DNA from: Stomatobaculum sp. F0698
GTDB taxonomy: Bacteria; Bacillota; Clostridia; Lachnospirales; Lachnospiraceae
Direction of reading: 5' to 3'
Assembly: GCF_030644385.1 (NCBI RefSeq)
Contig: NZ_CP130060.1
Coordinates: 310,001 to 374,000, forward strand
DNA length: 64,000 nt
The position numbers were made by a program, and so were the translations under genes. How positions within the stretch are numbered: the first letter of the stretch is position 1; each line of letters begins with the position of its first letter. This document shows, piece by piece, positions 26,887-37,006 of this stretch. Under the pieces are notes generated by a model that had not been told where the DNA came from, did no database searches, and worked only from the letters and a program-made list of their open reading frames with translations.

Positions 26887-27315
26887 TCAGATGACAAAGT
26901 CATTGCCGGCGAGATCGGGCGCGGCGAGATCCGCGAGCGTGTAGCCGTCAAAGAATTTGTTGACAAGACGATCCAGTTCCTGCCACATGGGCAGGGTGCG
27001 ACAGGAGGCGGCGCGCTCGCAGGAGGCCTCTTCCTCGAGACAGGAGACCGGGGCTAAATTGCCCTCGGTGAGGCGCAGTATATTGCCGACCGTGTATTCC
27101 GCGGGGGCACGGTTTAAGCGGTAACCGCCGCCCTTCCCGCGCAGGGCATCGAGCAGGCCGTTTCTGACCAGCACTTTCACAATGGACTCCAGGTATTTTT
27201 CGGAGATCTGCTGCCGCTCGGCAATGTCTTTCAGGGGAATATAGGAAGCACCGACGTGCTCGGCAAGATCGATCATGACACGGAGCGCATAGCGACCACG
27301 GGTAGATATCATCAT
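26887..27315 (-). CDS. Rrf2-family transcriptional regulator (IscR/CymR-like)
   Basis: A 142-residue DNA-binding protein with the Rrf2 winged helix: STRGRYALRVMIDLAEH at the start, the recognition helix around ISEKYLESIVKVL, and the wing GKGGGYRLNR near 60-70. Three cysteines at about residues 93, 100 and 106 (C-x6-C-x5-C) resemble the Fe-S ligands of IscR, so it may sense iron-sulfur or redox state. CymR-type sensing of cysteine is the other option, supported by the neighbouring cysK. ATG 27315 is preceded by AGGAG at 7 bases. A dyad in its promoter suggests autoregulation. Confidence 0.88.
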   Translation of the reverse strand: MMISTRGRYALRVMIDLAEHVGASYIPLKDIAERQQISEKYLESIVKVLVRNGLLDALRGKGGGYRLNRAPAEYTVGNILRLTEGNLAPVSCLEEEASCERAASCRTLPMWQELDRLVNKFFDGYTLADLAAPDLAGNDFVI

Positions 27316-27348
27316 AAAAAGGCTCCTCTCGCTTCATTTCTCTTTAAC

Positions 27349-27377
27349 ATATAAACCCATACTACTACGGGGTTTAA
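27349..27377 (-). promoter_or_regulatory. Rrf2 gene promoter with internal dyad operator
   Basis: Minus strand: TTAAAC (27377-27372), 17-base spacer, TTATAT (27354-27349). An inverted repeat TAAACCC...GGGTTTA (27352-27376, 25 bp overall) fills the space between -35 and -10, the classic place for autorepression. Confidence 0.55.
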
Positions 27378-27409
27378 TGCTTTGCAAGCTGTTATTTGAA
27401 CTTATCTTA

Positions 27410-27418
27410 TGCTATACT
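27410..27418 (+). promoter_or_regulatory. Extended -10 promoter of the pyridoxamine kinase gene
   Basis: TGC-TATACT (27410-27418) ends 30 bases before the start codon. No good -35 is seen, which is tolerable for an extended -10 element. Confidence 0.5.
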
Positions 27419-27448
27419 GCCTGCAAATCCAGTAAAGGAGGCGTTTGC

Positions 27449-28579
27449 ATGACAGCTTACAAGAGGATTTTGACCATTCAAGATATTTCCTGTGTGGGGC
27501 AGTGCTCGCTCACGGTGGCACAGCCCATCATCTCGGCCTGCGGCGTGGAGGCCTGCATTCTTCCTTCGGCTGTGCTCTCGAACCACACCGGTGCCGATTT
27601 CCACGGCTTTACCTTTCGCGATCTGACCGAGGACATGCCCGGCATTGCGGCGAAGTGGGAGCGGGAGAAGATATACTTCGATGCCGTCTACACCGGCTAT
27701 TTGGGGAGCATACGACAGATTGCGCTGGTCAAAGATATGATGGAAAAGCTTTTGAACCCGGGCGGTCTCAAAATCGTGGATCCCGCGATGGCGGATAACG
27801 GTGCGCTCTACACAGGCTTTGACCTCGCGTTTGTGCGGGAGATGGCGGCGCTCTGCGCCGAGGCGGATTACATCCTCCCGAACTTAACGGAGGCCTGCCT
27901 CCTCACCGATACGCCCTATCACGAGGGACTTTGGGAGGAGAGCGAGGTGAAGGCAATTCTCAAAAAGCTCGCGGCCCTCGGCGCAAAACATGTGATTCTG
28001 AAGGGCATCTCCTACGAGGCGGGGCGCATCGGCAACGCGGTCTATGACTGCGCGCGCGGCGAGCTTCGCTATGATTTCACCCTGCGTGTGCCGCGGAGCA
28101 GCCACGGGACGGGAGACTGCTTTGCGGCGGCCTTTACCGGAGCCATGATGCGCGGAAAGAGCGCCTTTGAGGCGAGCAAGCTTGCCGCGCGCTTTGTGGT
28201 TGCGAGCATACGCGCGACCGAGGATGACAAAGAGCACTGGTACGGGGTAAAGTTCGAGCTTGCGCTTCCGCTGCTCACCGAGGCGCTCACCGTGCCGCTC
28301 TTTGAGCTGGACGGCAGCCGCATTGCGAGTCTCGAGGACTTCTATGCGGAGATAGACCGTGTGCTCACGGACGGAAGCGAGAAGACCGGTCACAATCTCT
28401 CCGCCCTCGATGACATCCTGCGGGGCGGCTTCGGAAAGCACGCTTACGGACAGCAGATACGCCTTCGCTGGAATCACTTTGAGGAAAGCGCGGAGGCACT
28501 CGGCGAGGCGACGGTATTCCGCTTGCTGCGTGTGATTTTAGACCGCGAGACCGGCCACGACTGCAAGCTGGAAATCTGA
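27449..28579 (+). CDS. Pyridoxamine/pyridoxal kinase with C-terminal barstar-like domain
   Basis: A 376-residue protein. Residues 1-277 form a PdxK/PdxY-type kinase that makes pyridoxal 5-phosphate: IQDISCVGQCSL near 10-21 for substrate binding, DPAMADNG near 111, and the catalytic SHGTGDCFAAAFTG at 218-231. Ordinary relatives end near 280-290. Here residues 283-376 follow the barstar pattern: LFELDGSRIASLEDFYAEI, then GHNLSALDDILRGGFG (314-329, equivalent to barstar GxNLDALWDxL), a strand IRLRWNHF, and a C-terminal helix-strand. Barstar inhibits RNases of the barnase type. What the fused copy binds is unknown. ATG 27449 has AAAGGAGG; upstream codons belong to the leader. Confidence 0.87.
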   Translation: MTAYKRILTIQDISCVGQCSLTVAQPIISACGVEACILPSAVLSNHTGADFHGFTFRDLTEDMPGIAAKWEREKIYFDAVYTGYLGSIRQIALVKDMMEKLLNPGGLKIVDPAMADNGALYTGFDLAFVREMAALCAEADYILPNLTEACLLTDTPYHEGLWEESEVKAILKKLAALGAKHVILKGISYEAGRIGNAVYDCARGELRYDFTLRVPRSSHGTGDCFAAAFTGAMMRGKSAFEASKLAARFVVASIRATEDDKEHWYGVKFELALPLLTEALTVPLFELDGSRIASLEDFYAEIDRVLTDGSEKTGHNLSALDDILRGGFGKHAYGQQIRLRWNHFEESAEALGEATVFRLLRVILDRETGHDCKLEI

Positions 28580-28610
28580 ACCGAGAAAGGCGCAAGGCGC
28601 GGAAGGCAGA

Positions 28611-28648
28611 AAAAAAGAATGCAGGGCATATTGCCCTGCATTCTTTTT
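28611..28648. terminator. Bidirectional terminator between the kinase and 3D-protein genes
   Basis: AAAAAGAATGCAGGGCA paired with TGCCCTGCATTCTTTTT around a 3-base loop. It serves the plus-strand kinase gene and, on the minus strand, overlaps the very end of the 3D-protein gene. Confidence 0.85.
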
Positions 28649-29489
28649 AATCTGCGAGAAATACTTCCGCGTGCTGCACGCCGAAGCTCAGCGTGGCGGA
28701 GTGGCTCTCCATGAAGATGTCGATGTGCTTTCCGACCACGCCGCCGCCGGTATCCTCGGCGACATAGACGGTGCCGTTGATGACCACGCGCGTGCCCTCC
28801 GGGATCACCGAGGGATCGGTTGCAATCGTGTGATTTTCCTGTGCGAGTCTGCCCGAACTGGTCATACGTCCCCAGCCCTTGGAGCACTCGTAGCAGGGGC
28901 AGTAAGCGGTGAGCTTAAAGACGCCGAGGCTTTTGCCGTTTTTGCCGCTCACCTTCGGGCTGCTCTTGGCGCTTGTGCTGTGGGTTCCCGCAGCGGTCGA
29001 CTTACTTTGCTTGCCGCTCTTGGTACTCGCGGCCTTTTTCGCAGCTTCGCGGGATGCCGCTTCCGCGCGCTCACGCTCCTGTCTCGCGGCCTCTTCGGCG
29101 GCAAGGCGGGCTGCTTCGGCTTTGGCCTGTTCTTCCTTCTTCAGGTTTAACCAGGCGCGATCCTTTGCGGTTCTGGTCTCAATGAGCGCGTTTTGCGCGG
29201 CAACACAGGCATCATTGAGTACGGGCACATCGATCTGATCGCTCAGATTTTCATCGGCGTTTCGGACTGCGCCCATCACGCTGTTGGATGTGTCATAGAA
29301 AACTGCGCTCGCAGAGGGGGTGTCCGTCGGCGCGGCGGAGAGCAAAGTCCGGCTCTCGCCCGCGGCGGTCGTCTCTTCGGCCGGCTGAACGCTCTTTGAC
29401 TCGCCCAGAGCACTGAGCGGCGCGAGGAGCATGAGCAGGACCAGAAGAAAGATGCACGCCCTCTGAATGGCTTTCATATGTTTGTGCAT
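28647..29489 (-). CDS. Secreted 3D-domain protein with coiled-coil stalk
   Basis: A 280-residue exported protein, probably a cell-wall lytic or resuscitation-type factor. The signal peptide covers about residues 1-29. A Glu/Lys/Ala-rich helix (about 105-155) forms a stalk, followed by a Ser/Thr/Gly/Lys linker and the C-terminal 3D domain (about 190-280). The three aspartates of that domain are visible in IATDPS, VAEDTGG and HIDIFM, as in the MltA/Rpf-related fold. It starts at ATG 29489 with AAGAGGA. A strong promoter lies 45 bases upstream. It is a paralogue of the next gene in a minus-strand pair. Confidence 0.86.
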   Translation of the reverse strand: MHKHMKAIQRACIFLLVLLMLLAPLSALGESKSVQPAEETTAAGESRTLLSAAPTDTPSASAVFYDTSNSVMGAVRNADENLSDQIDVPVLNDACVAAQNALIETRTAKDRAWLNLKKEEQAKAEAARLAAEEAARQERERAEAASREAAKKAASTKSGKQSKSTAAGTHSTSAKSSPKVSGKNGKSLGVFKLTAYCPCYECSKGWGRMTSSGRLAQENHTIATDPSVIPEGTRVVINGTVYVAEDTGGGVVGKHIDIFMESHSATLSFGVQHAEVFLAD

Positions 29490-29531
29490 AGTACCGAATC
29501 CTCTTAAGAATTATGTAAGAATTACAGCTTT

Positions 29532-29561
29532 ATTCTAAACGGAGGACCCCGTAACTGTCAA
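29532..29561 (-). promoter_or_regulatory. Promoter of the larger 3D-domain gene
   Basis: Minus strand: consensus TTGACA (29561-29556), 18-base spacer, TAGAAT (29537-29532). Immediately downstream is TGTAAT-N5-CATAAT (29526-29510), a weak relative of the WalR repeat seen at 30091. Confidence 0.75.
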
Positions 29562-29583
29562 TTAAATTCAAAATAGCGGGCAT

Positions 29584-30066
29584 TTACTCGAGAATCAGAA
29601 AGACCTCGCGGTACTGAACGCCGTGGGCCCAGGCCTCGGAAGTGTTCGCGTAGTAGACGTCGACAACCTGGCCGCGGACGCCCGTGTCCTCGACGATATA
29701 GATGGTGTCGCTGCCCGCAAAGCGGATCTTGCTGCCGCGCGGCAGTACGGACCAGTCTGCGGCGACGGTGCGGCCTACCTGCGGTACCGAGCCGTCTGCG
29801 CTGCGCTCGCCGCGCGGATTCGTGAAACCGGTCGTCTTGAAGACACCGAGAGAAGTTTCGTTCCGGACCGCAGGGAGCGGTGCGGCGGTCTGTGCCTCTT
29901 CGCTCGGGGCCTGGATCACAGCGCTTGCGCTTTGAGCGGCGCTCTCGCTTTCCCGGCTGCTCGCGGCGGCATTGCTGCGGACCACGGCGGCAAAGCCGGG
30001 AACACTCGTTGAAACGGAAAGCAGTGCGCTGAGCGCAAGTATGCTTAATGTGGAATGAAGTCGCAT
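29584..30066 (-). CDS. Small secreted 3D-domain protein
   Basis: A 160-residue exported protein with a signal peptide (about residues 1-27), a low-complexity Ser/Ala/Glu linker, and a 3D domain (about 72-160) with the acidic positions in AADWS, IVEDTGV and VVDVYY. It lacks the cysteine-rich YCPCYEC part of its larger neighbour. It is probably a cell-wall-acting enzyme. ATG 30066 has AAAGGAG. Its leader carries a perfect direct repeat matching the WalR consensus, which fits control by cell-wall stress signalling. Confidence 0.83.
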   Translation of the reverse strand: MRLHSTLSILALSALLSVSTSVPGFAAVVRSNAAASSRESESAAQSASAVIQAPSEEAQTAAPLPAVRNETSLGVFKTTGFTNPRGERSADGSVPQVGRTVAADWSVLPRGSKIRFAGSDTIYIVEDTGVRGQVVDVYYANTSEAWAHGVQYREVFLILE

Positions 30067-30090
30067 GCGAAGTCTCCTTTCACGCGGAAT

Positions 30091-30107
30091 GTTACAAAAA
30101 TGTTACA
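30091..30107 (-). promoter_or_regulatory. WalR (YycF)-type box
   Basis: On the minus strand TGTAAC-ATTTT-TGTAAC, an exact match to the TGTWAH-N5-TGTWAH consensus of the essential WalR response regulator. It lies just downstream of the predicted start site of the small 3D-domain gene, where bound WalR would be expected to repress. Confidence 0.7.
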
Positions 30108-30118
30108 TATATATCTGC

Positions 30119-30147
30119 AATATAACACGGTCGGGCCGTTTCAGCAA
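30119..30147 (-). promoter_or_regulatory. Promoter of the small 3D-domain gene
   Basis: Minus strand: TTGCTG (30147-30142), 17-base spacer, TATATT (30124-30119). Confidence 0.6.
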
Positions 30148-30303
30148 GAAAAAGCTGGGAGACAGGAAGTGGCAAGGCAGAGAAGCCGGGTAAAATGACG
30201 TTTAAAAAGAGGGAGGCGGTGCACAAAACAGAGGCGGGCAAGGGAGCATTAGCGGTGCGTCAAGGGCTGCGGGAAGATAGCGGAAAAACTTTTTTTGATT
30301 TGC

Positions 30304-30332
30304 TTGACAAGAAAGAGCAAAGGGAATATAGT
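30304..30332 (+). promoter_or_regulatory. Heat-shock operon promoter
   Basis: TTGACA (30304-30309), 17-base spacer, TATAGT (30327-30332), placed directly before the CIRCE operator. Confidence 0.88.
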
Positions 30333-30346
30333 ACCGATAGCAGGTG

Positions 30347-30373
30347 TTAGCACTCCAGGCGAATGAGTGCTAA
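30347..30373. promoter_or_regulatory. CIRCE element (HrcA operator)
   Basis: TTAGCACTC-N9-GAGTGCTAA, a perfect CIRCE. It covers the transcription start region of hrcA-grpE-dnaK-dnaJ and would be bound by the HrcA encoded right after it. Confidence 0.97.
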
Positions 30374-30392
30374 CAGCGGGAAGGAGGAAGTC

Positions 30393-31433
30393 ATGGAGCT
30401 GGATGATCGAAAAATCATGATACTGAATGCAGTGATTAAAAACTACATGGAAACCGGAGAGCCGGTGGGCTCCCGCACGATTTCAAAACTTCCCGGCTGC
30501 ACGCTGAGCAGCGCAACCATACGCAACGAGATGTACGATTTGGAAGAGATGGGCTATCTCCTCCAACCGCATACCTCGGCGGGGCGCATCCCCTCCGATC
30601 AGGGTTATCGCTTCTATGTAAACGAGATCCTGAAGGAGACGGACAGCGAGATGCAGGCCTTGAAGCGACAGTTTGTCGCGCGGGTCGACCGCCTCGAATC
30701 GGTGCTTCGACGCATGGCGCGCATTGCGGCGGATCATACAAACTACGCTGCGGTCATCAGCGGCCCCGATACGAGCCGGGCGCGCATTAAGCTCTTGCAG
30801 CTCTCCAAGATGGATGAGAATCGCCTCTTGGTCGTGTTGGTACTCGAGGGAAATTTGATCAGCAACCGCATTTTGACGCTGCATCAGGCCATCGGCGATG
30901 CCGAGCTTCTGCATCTCAACATCCTTCTGAACACGCGTTTAAACGGTGTCAGTTTGCAGGATGCCGAGGCCGAGGTCCTTGAGAAACTGCTTCGCGATGC
31001 CGGAGAAAGCCGGGAGCTGGTTGCCTTTCTCTTAACGGAACTGCGGCGCATGCTCACGGAGGAGGAAGAACTGCAGATTTACACGAGCGGCGCGACCAAT
31101 GTGTTCCGTTATCCGGAGCTCACGGACGGCGGCGGCGCAAAACGCATCATCAGCACCTTCGAGCAGAAGAAGCGCTTAAGGCGCATCGTGATCGACGCGG
31201 CAGAGCAGGCGGGAGAAGAGCAGGAGAGCATCCAGGTCTTTATCGGAGAAGAGTCGCCGGTACCGGAGATGAACGACTGCAGCATTGTGACGGCGCGTTA
31301 CGACTTGGGCAGCGGCCTTCGCGGTACCATAGGTATCGTGGGACCGAAGCGCATGGACTATAAAAAGGTGTTAAACACCCTGCATGATTTAATGCGGGAG
31401 ATGGATGAGAATTTCGGAGGAGACGATGGCTAA
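30393..31433 (+). CDS. hrcA: Heat-inducible transcription repressor HrcA
   Basis: A 346-residue repressor of the CIRCE regulon. It has an N-terminal winged helix (about 1-75, with EPVGSRTISK and SSATIRNEMYDLEEMGYLLQPHTSAGR), then the HrcA dimerisation and inserted domain, with the typical C-terminal GPKRMDYKKV. The ATG at 30393 has AAGGAGG. The open frame runs upstream to 30363, but that start would lie inside the CIRCE. It overlaps grpE by 8 bases. It is expected to respond to GroEL availability. Confidence 0.97.
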   Translation: MELDDRKIMILNAVIKNYMETGEPVGSRTISKLPGCTLSSATIRNEMYDLEEMGYLLQPHTSAGRIPSDQGYRFYVNEILKETDSEMQALKRQFVARVDRLESVLRRMARIAADHTNYAAVISGPDTSRARIKLLQLSKMDENRLLVVLVLEGNLISNRILTLHQAIGDAELLHLNILLNTRLNGVSLQDAEAEVLEKLLRDAGESRELVAFLLTELRRMLTEEEELQIYTSGATNVFRYPELTDGGGAKRIISTFEQKKRLRRIVIDAAEQAGEEQESIQVFIGEESPVPEMNDCSIVTARYDLGSGLRGTIGIVGPKRMDYKKVLNTLHDLMREMDENFGGDDG

Positions 31434-32031
31434 GAACAAGCACAAACACGAGCGGGAGGACAGAGCGGAGCAAACGCTTACCCCGGAAGAAGCTGCGGCG
31501 AAGGCTGCCGCCGAAGCGGCGGAGGCGCTTGCCGCGGAGGAAGAAGCTTCGGAGCCCGTAAAGGAAGAAGCGGAGGAAAAAACGGACAAAGCGGCAGAGG
31601 CGGAAATCGAAGGTCTGACCGACCGGCTGAAGCGGACGCTTGCGGAGTTTGAGAATTTCCGGAAGCGGAGCGAGCGCGAAAAGGCGCAGATGTTTGACCT
31701 CGGCGCCAAGTCGGTGCTTGAGAAGCTCCTTCCGGTCATCGATAACTTTGAGCGAAGCGTAGCCCAGGCACCGGAGAGCGAAGATCCCGGCATCAAGTCT
31801 TATGCCGAGGGCATGGAGATGATATACCGCCAGCTCTTAAAGAATATGAAGGAGGCGGGTGTCGAGCCGATCGACGCGAAAGGCAAGCCCTTCGACCCGA
31901 CCTACCACAACGCGGTCATGCACGAGGAAAATGAAGAACTCGGCGAGAATGTGGTCGCGGAGGAATTGCAAAAGGGCTACCTCTATAAGGACAGCGTCCT
32001 TCGCCACAGCATGGTGAAGGTTGCGAATTAA
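31426..32031 (+). CDS. grpE: Nucleotide exchange factor GrpE
   Basis: A 201-residue co-chaperone that releases ADP from DnaK. An acidic, Ala/Glu-rich N-terminal tail (about 1-70) is followed by a long helix with DRLKRTLAEFENFRKRSEREK and the C-terminal beta domain (VEPIDAKGKPFDPTYHNAVMHEE...LQKGYLYKDSVLRHSMVKV). The ATG at 31426, inside the hrcA end, follows CGGAGG at 5 bases. A gap of 82 bases precedes dnaK. Confidence 0.96.
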   Translation: MAKNKHKHEREDRAEQTLTPEEAAAKAAAEAAEALAAEEEASEPVKEEAEEKTDKAAEAEIEGLTDRLKRTLAEFENFRKRSEREKAQMFDLGAKSVLEKLLPVIDNFERSVAQAPESEDPGIKSYAEGMEMIYRQLLKNMKEAGVEPIDAKGKPFDPTYHNAVMHEENEELGENVVAEELQKGYLYKDSVLRHSMVKVAN

Positions 32032-32095
32032 AATAAAAGATAAAAGCGCACAAGAAACGGTTTTAAAAAAAACGAACAATCACCTACAAATTTGA

Positions 32096-33961
<1,866 letters not shown>

Positions 33962-33972
33962 TAAGACGGGAC

Positions 33973-34001
33973 GGCACGCGGGAGCTCAGCTCTCGCGTGC
34001 C
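33973..34001 (+). other. Hairpin between dnaK and dnaJ
   Basis: GGCACGCGGGAGC pairs with GCTCTCGCGTGCC (one G-U) around a TCA loop. There is no T tract, so it is more likely an mRNA processing or stability element than a terminator. Confidence 0.6.
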
Positions 34002-34020
34002 CGTTTGAGAAAGGATCACG

Positions 34021-35163
34021 ATGGCAGAACAGAAGCGCGATTATTATGAGGTGCTCGGGGTTTCAAAGGACGCGGACGATGCGGCGCTGAAGAAGGCATA
34101 TCGGGTGCTCGCGAAGAAGTATCATCCGGATGCGAATCCCGGCGACAAGCAGGCGGAGGCGGCTTTTAAGGAGATCAACGAAGCTTATTCCGTTCTGAGC
34201 GATCCTAAGAAGCGGGCCCAGTACGACCAGTTCGGACATGCGGCCTTTGACCCGCGCATGGGCGGCGGCAGCGGCGGCGGCTTTTACGAGGGCAATGCGG
34301 CCGATTTCGGTGATATTTTCGGCGACCTCTTCGGCGGCGGCGATATCTTCGGCAGCTTTTTCGGCGGCGGCAGGGGCGCGCAGCGCGCGGCAAATGCGCC
34401 GATGCGCGGCGCCAATGTCCACGCGACCGTGCGCCTCAGCTTTGAAGAGGCGGTTTTCGGCTGCAAGAAGAAGATTACGATAGACTATAAGGAAGAGTGC
34501 GAGACTTGTAAGGGCAGCGGCGCAAAGCCGGGTACCTCGCCCGAGACCTGCCCCACCTGTAAGGGTCAGGGCAAGATTGTGAAGACAAGCCGCACGGCCT
34601 TCGGCACCATGCAGAATGTGCAGGTCTGCCCGAACTGTCACGGCAGCGGCAAGATTGTGAAGGAGAAGTGCACGTCCTGCAACGGCACGGGCTATAAGCG
34701 CGTCCGGAAGAGCTTCGAGGTAAGCATCCCGGCCGGCATCGACAACGGCCTTTCGGTCAGAATGCCGCAGGGCGGCGAGCCGGGCGTGAACGGCGGCGAG
34801 CGCGGCGACCTCCTGGTGGAGTGCATTGTGAGTCCGCACCCCATCTTTAAGCGCCAGGAGAGCAATATCTTCTCGACCGTGCCGATTTCCTTTGCGACGG
34901 CGGCACTCGGCGGCACGATTCGCATCAACACGGTGGACGGCGAGGTCGAGTACACGGTCAAGGCGGGAACCCAGACCGACACGCGGGTTCGCCTGGCGGG
35001 CAAGGGCGTGCCCTCGCTCCGGAATCCGAAGGTGCGGGGCGATCACTATGTGACCCTGGTGGTCGAGGTCCCGACCAAGTTAAACGAGCAGCAGCGCGCG
35101 GCACTGAAGAGCTTCGACGAAGCCATGCAGGGCGGCGGCAAGAAAAAGGGATTGTTCTCCTGA
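34021..35163 (+). CDS. dnaJ: Chaperone protein DnaJ
   Basis: A 380-residue type I Hsp40. The J domain covers residues 1-70 with the HPD triad in [10 protein letters not shown] Gly/Phe-rich region (about 78-120) follows. The zinc domain has four CxxCxGxG repeats ([32 protein letters not shown]) between about 160 and 225. C-terminal beta domains and the DUF-like tail are intact. The operon ends with a terminator after this gene. Confidence 0.97.
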   Translation: MAEQKRDYYEVLGVSKDADDAALKKAYRVLAKKYHPDANPGDKQAEAAFKEINEAYSVLSDPKKRAQYDQFGHAAFDPRMGGGSGGGFYEGNAADFGDIFGDLFGGGDIFGSFFGGGRGAQRAANAPMRGANVHATVRLSFEEAVFGCKKKITIDYKEECETCKGSGAKPGTSPETCPTCKGQGKIVKTSRTAFGTMQNVQVCPNCHGSGKIVKEKCTSCNGTGYKRVRKSFEVSIPAGIDNGLSVRMPQGGEPGVNGGERGDLLVECIVSPHPIFKRQESNIFSTVPISFATAALGGTIRINTVDGEVEYTVKAGTQTDTRVRLAGKGVPSLRNPKVRGDHYVTLVVEVPTKLNEQQRAALKSFDEAMQGGGKKKGLFS

Positions 35164-35173
35164 GCGAGAACGG

Positions 35174-35214
35174 AGAGCCCGGCGGAGTGAAAACCCCGCC
35201 GGGCTCTTGCTTTT
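35174..35214 (+). terminator. Heat-shock operon terminator
   Basis: AGAGCCCGGCGG pairs with CCGCCGGGCTCT, followed by TTGCTTTT. Confidence 0.88.
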
Positions 35215-35240
35215 ACAAACAAAGGCGGCTGTGCTATGAT
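35212..35240 (+). promoter_or_regulatory. prmA operon promoter
   Basis: TTTACA (35212-35217), 17-base spacer, extended -10 TGC-TATGAT (35235-35240). The -10 region repeats the string found before trkA. Confidence 0.7.
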
Positions 35241-35274
35241 AAATCGATATGAGAACTCAGGAGGGAAAAGGCCC

Positions 35275-36255
35275 ATGCGGTGGAAAAAGTACACGCTGTA
35301 TACCAGAGAAGAGGCAGTGGATCTAGTGAGCGCAAGCTTCGCGGAACTCGGCATTGAGGGCATCGAAATCGAGGACAATGCGCCGCTCTCGGAGCGGGAC
35401 ACCAAAGGCATGTTCATTGACATCCTGCCGGAACTCCCACCGGACGACGGAACGGCGCGCGTGAGCTTTTACTTGGAGCCGGGCAGCGGTGAAGAGGAGA
35501 TGCTAAGCCGCGTTCGGGAAGAACTCGAGGAACTCTCTCGGTTCACGGATCTCGGCGAGGCGCGAATCGAGGAGAGCCTCACCGAGGACAAAGACTGGAT
35601 CAACAACTGGAAGACCTTTTTTCATCCCTTCGTGGTCGATGACATCCTGATTAAGCCGACCTGGGAGCAGGTACCGGCGGAGAGCGCGGGGCTCACCTGC
35701 ATCCAGATCGACCCGGGCACGGCCTTCGGCACCGGCGCGCATGAGACCACCCAGCTCTGCATCCGAGCCCTGAACCGCTACATGAAGCTCATGCAGGCGG
35801 CGGGCGTAAGCGATATCCGCGTGTTGGATGTGGGAACGGGCAGCGGTATCCTCGGCATCGCGGCGAAGAAACTCGGGGCAGCGGAGATTTTTGCGACCGA
35901 CCTCGACGACAATGCAATCGAAGCGGTCGCGGAGAACCTTTCGAGCAATGACCTTGATCCGAAGGATTTCACGGTGGTCTGCGGCAATCTGATCGACGAC
36001 CCGTCGGTACAGGCTGCGGCGGGCGAAGCGCGCTATGACATAGCGCTCGCGAACATACTCGCGCCCGTCATTTTGATGCTCGAAAAGGAAGTCTGGCAGC
36101 ACATAAAAATCGGAGGCATCTTCATCACCTCCGGCATCATCGACGACAAGGAAGAAGAAGTGCGCGCGGCCATCGCGGCAAACCCGCACTTTGAGGTGCT
36201 TGAGGTAAACCGTCAGGGTGAGTGGTCAAGCGTGGTGGCGCGGAGAAAGGCCTGA
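35275..36255 (+). CDS. prmA: Ribosomal protein L11 methyltransferase
   Basis: A 326-residue SAM-dependent enzyme that trimethylates ribosomal protein L11. The N-terminal L11-recognition domain (about 1-110) is followed by the methyltransferase fold: QIDPGTAFGTGAHETTQLC near 145, motif I VLDVGTGSGILGIAAKKLGA near 185, and the LANILAPVI motif near 260. The ATG at 35275 has CAGGAGGG; the frame is open further upstream, to 35236, but lies in the leader. It is followed after 1 base by rsmE. Confidence 0.95.
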   Translation: MRWKKYTLYTREEAVDLVSASFAELGIEGIEIEDNAPLSERDTKGMFIDILPELPPDDGTARVSFYLEPGSGEEEMLSRVREELEELSRFTDLGEARIEESLTEDKDWINNWKTFFHPFVVDDILIKPTWEQVPAESAGLTCIQIDPGTAFGTGAHETTQLCIRALNRYMKLMQAAGVSDIRVLDVGTGSGILGIAAKKLGAAEIFATDLDDNAIEAVAENLSSNDLDPKDFTVVCGNLIDDPSVQAAAGEARYDIALANILAPVILMLEKEVWQHIKIGGIFITSGIIDDKEEEVRAAIAANPHFEVLEVNRQGEWSSVVARRKA

Positions 36256-36256
36256 G

Positions 36257-37003
36257 ATGTATCACTTTTTTATCGCCCCGGAGCAGCTCTCCGGGGACAG
36301 CGCCGTGATTCTCGGCAGTGATGTGCGACACATAGGATCGGTGCTCCGCATGAAGCCCGGCGAAAAGCTCATGGTCAATGCGGGCGGCGACTGGGAATAT
36401 CTCTGCGAGATTGCGGAAATCGAGCGGGACAGCGTTTCTCTCCGCGTGCTCGAAGGAAGGCAGGAGACCCGGGAACTCCCGGTCTCGATTACGCTCTACC
36501 AGGGGCTCCCGAAGGCGGAAAAAATGGAACTCATCGTGCAGAAGGCGGTGGAACTCGGCGCGGCGGCGATCGTCCCGGTCGAGATGCACCGCTCGGTCGT
36601 GCGACTCGACGAAAAGAAGGCGGCGGCCAAGCAGAAGCGCTGGCAGGCCATCGCGGAGGCGGCGGCCAAGCAGGCAGGGAGATCCGTGATTCCGGAGGTC
36701 GCGCTTCCGCTCTCGTTTCAAGAGGCACTGAGACGGGTCGAAGCGGAGGGAACGGAACTTTGCCTCCTGCCCTATGAGCGTTCGTCCGGGATGGCCGCGA
36801 CGCGGGAGTTGCTACGGAGCGTAAAAGCGGGACAGCGCATTGCGGTGATGATAGGGCCGGAGGGCGGCTTTGAAGAGACGGAGGTCGAGGCGGCCGAGAA
36901 TCAGGGCTTTCACGCCCTGACCCTCGGGAAACGCATTTTGCGGACCGAGACGGCGGGACTCGTCATGCTCTCGCTCGTCATGGCAGAGACAGAGGAAGAT
37001 TGA
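36257..37003 (+). CDS. rsmE: 16S rRNA (uracil(1498)-N3)-methyltransferase
   Basis: A 248-residue SPOUT-class enzyme that methylates U1498 of 16S rRNA. The PUA-like N-terminal domain includes HHIGSVLRMKPGEKL-type residues (here DVRHIGSVLRMK). The C-terminal knot carries IGPEGGFEETEVEAA near 203 and LGKRILRTETAGLVML near 222, the SAM-binding loops. The usual partner prmA lies directly upstream. The ATG at 36257 lies one base past the prmA stop. Confidence 0.95.
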   Translation: MYHFFIAPEQLSGDSAVILGSDVRHIGSVLRMKPGEKLMVNAGGDWEYLCEIAEIERDSVSLRVLEGRQETRELPVSITLYQGLPKAEKMELIVQKAVELGAAAIVPVEMHRSVVRLDEKKAAAKQKRWQAIAEAAAKQAGRSVIPEVALPLSFQEALRRVEAEGTELCLLPYERSSGMAATRELLRSVKAGQRIAVMIGPEGGFEETEVEAAENQGFHALTLGKRILRTETAGLVMLSLVMAETEED

Positions 37004-37006
37004 CGG

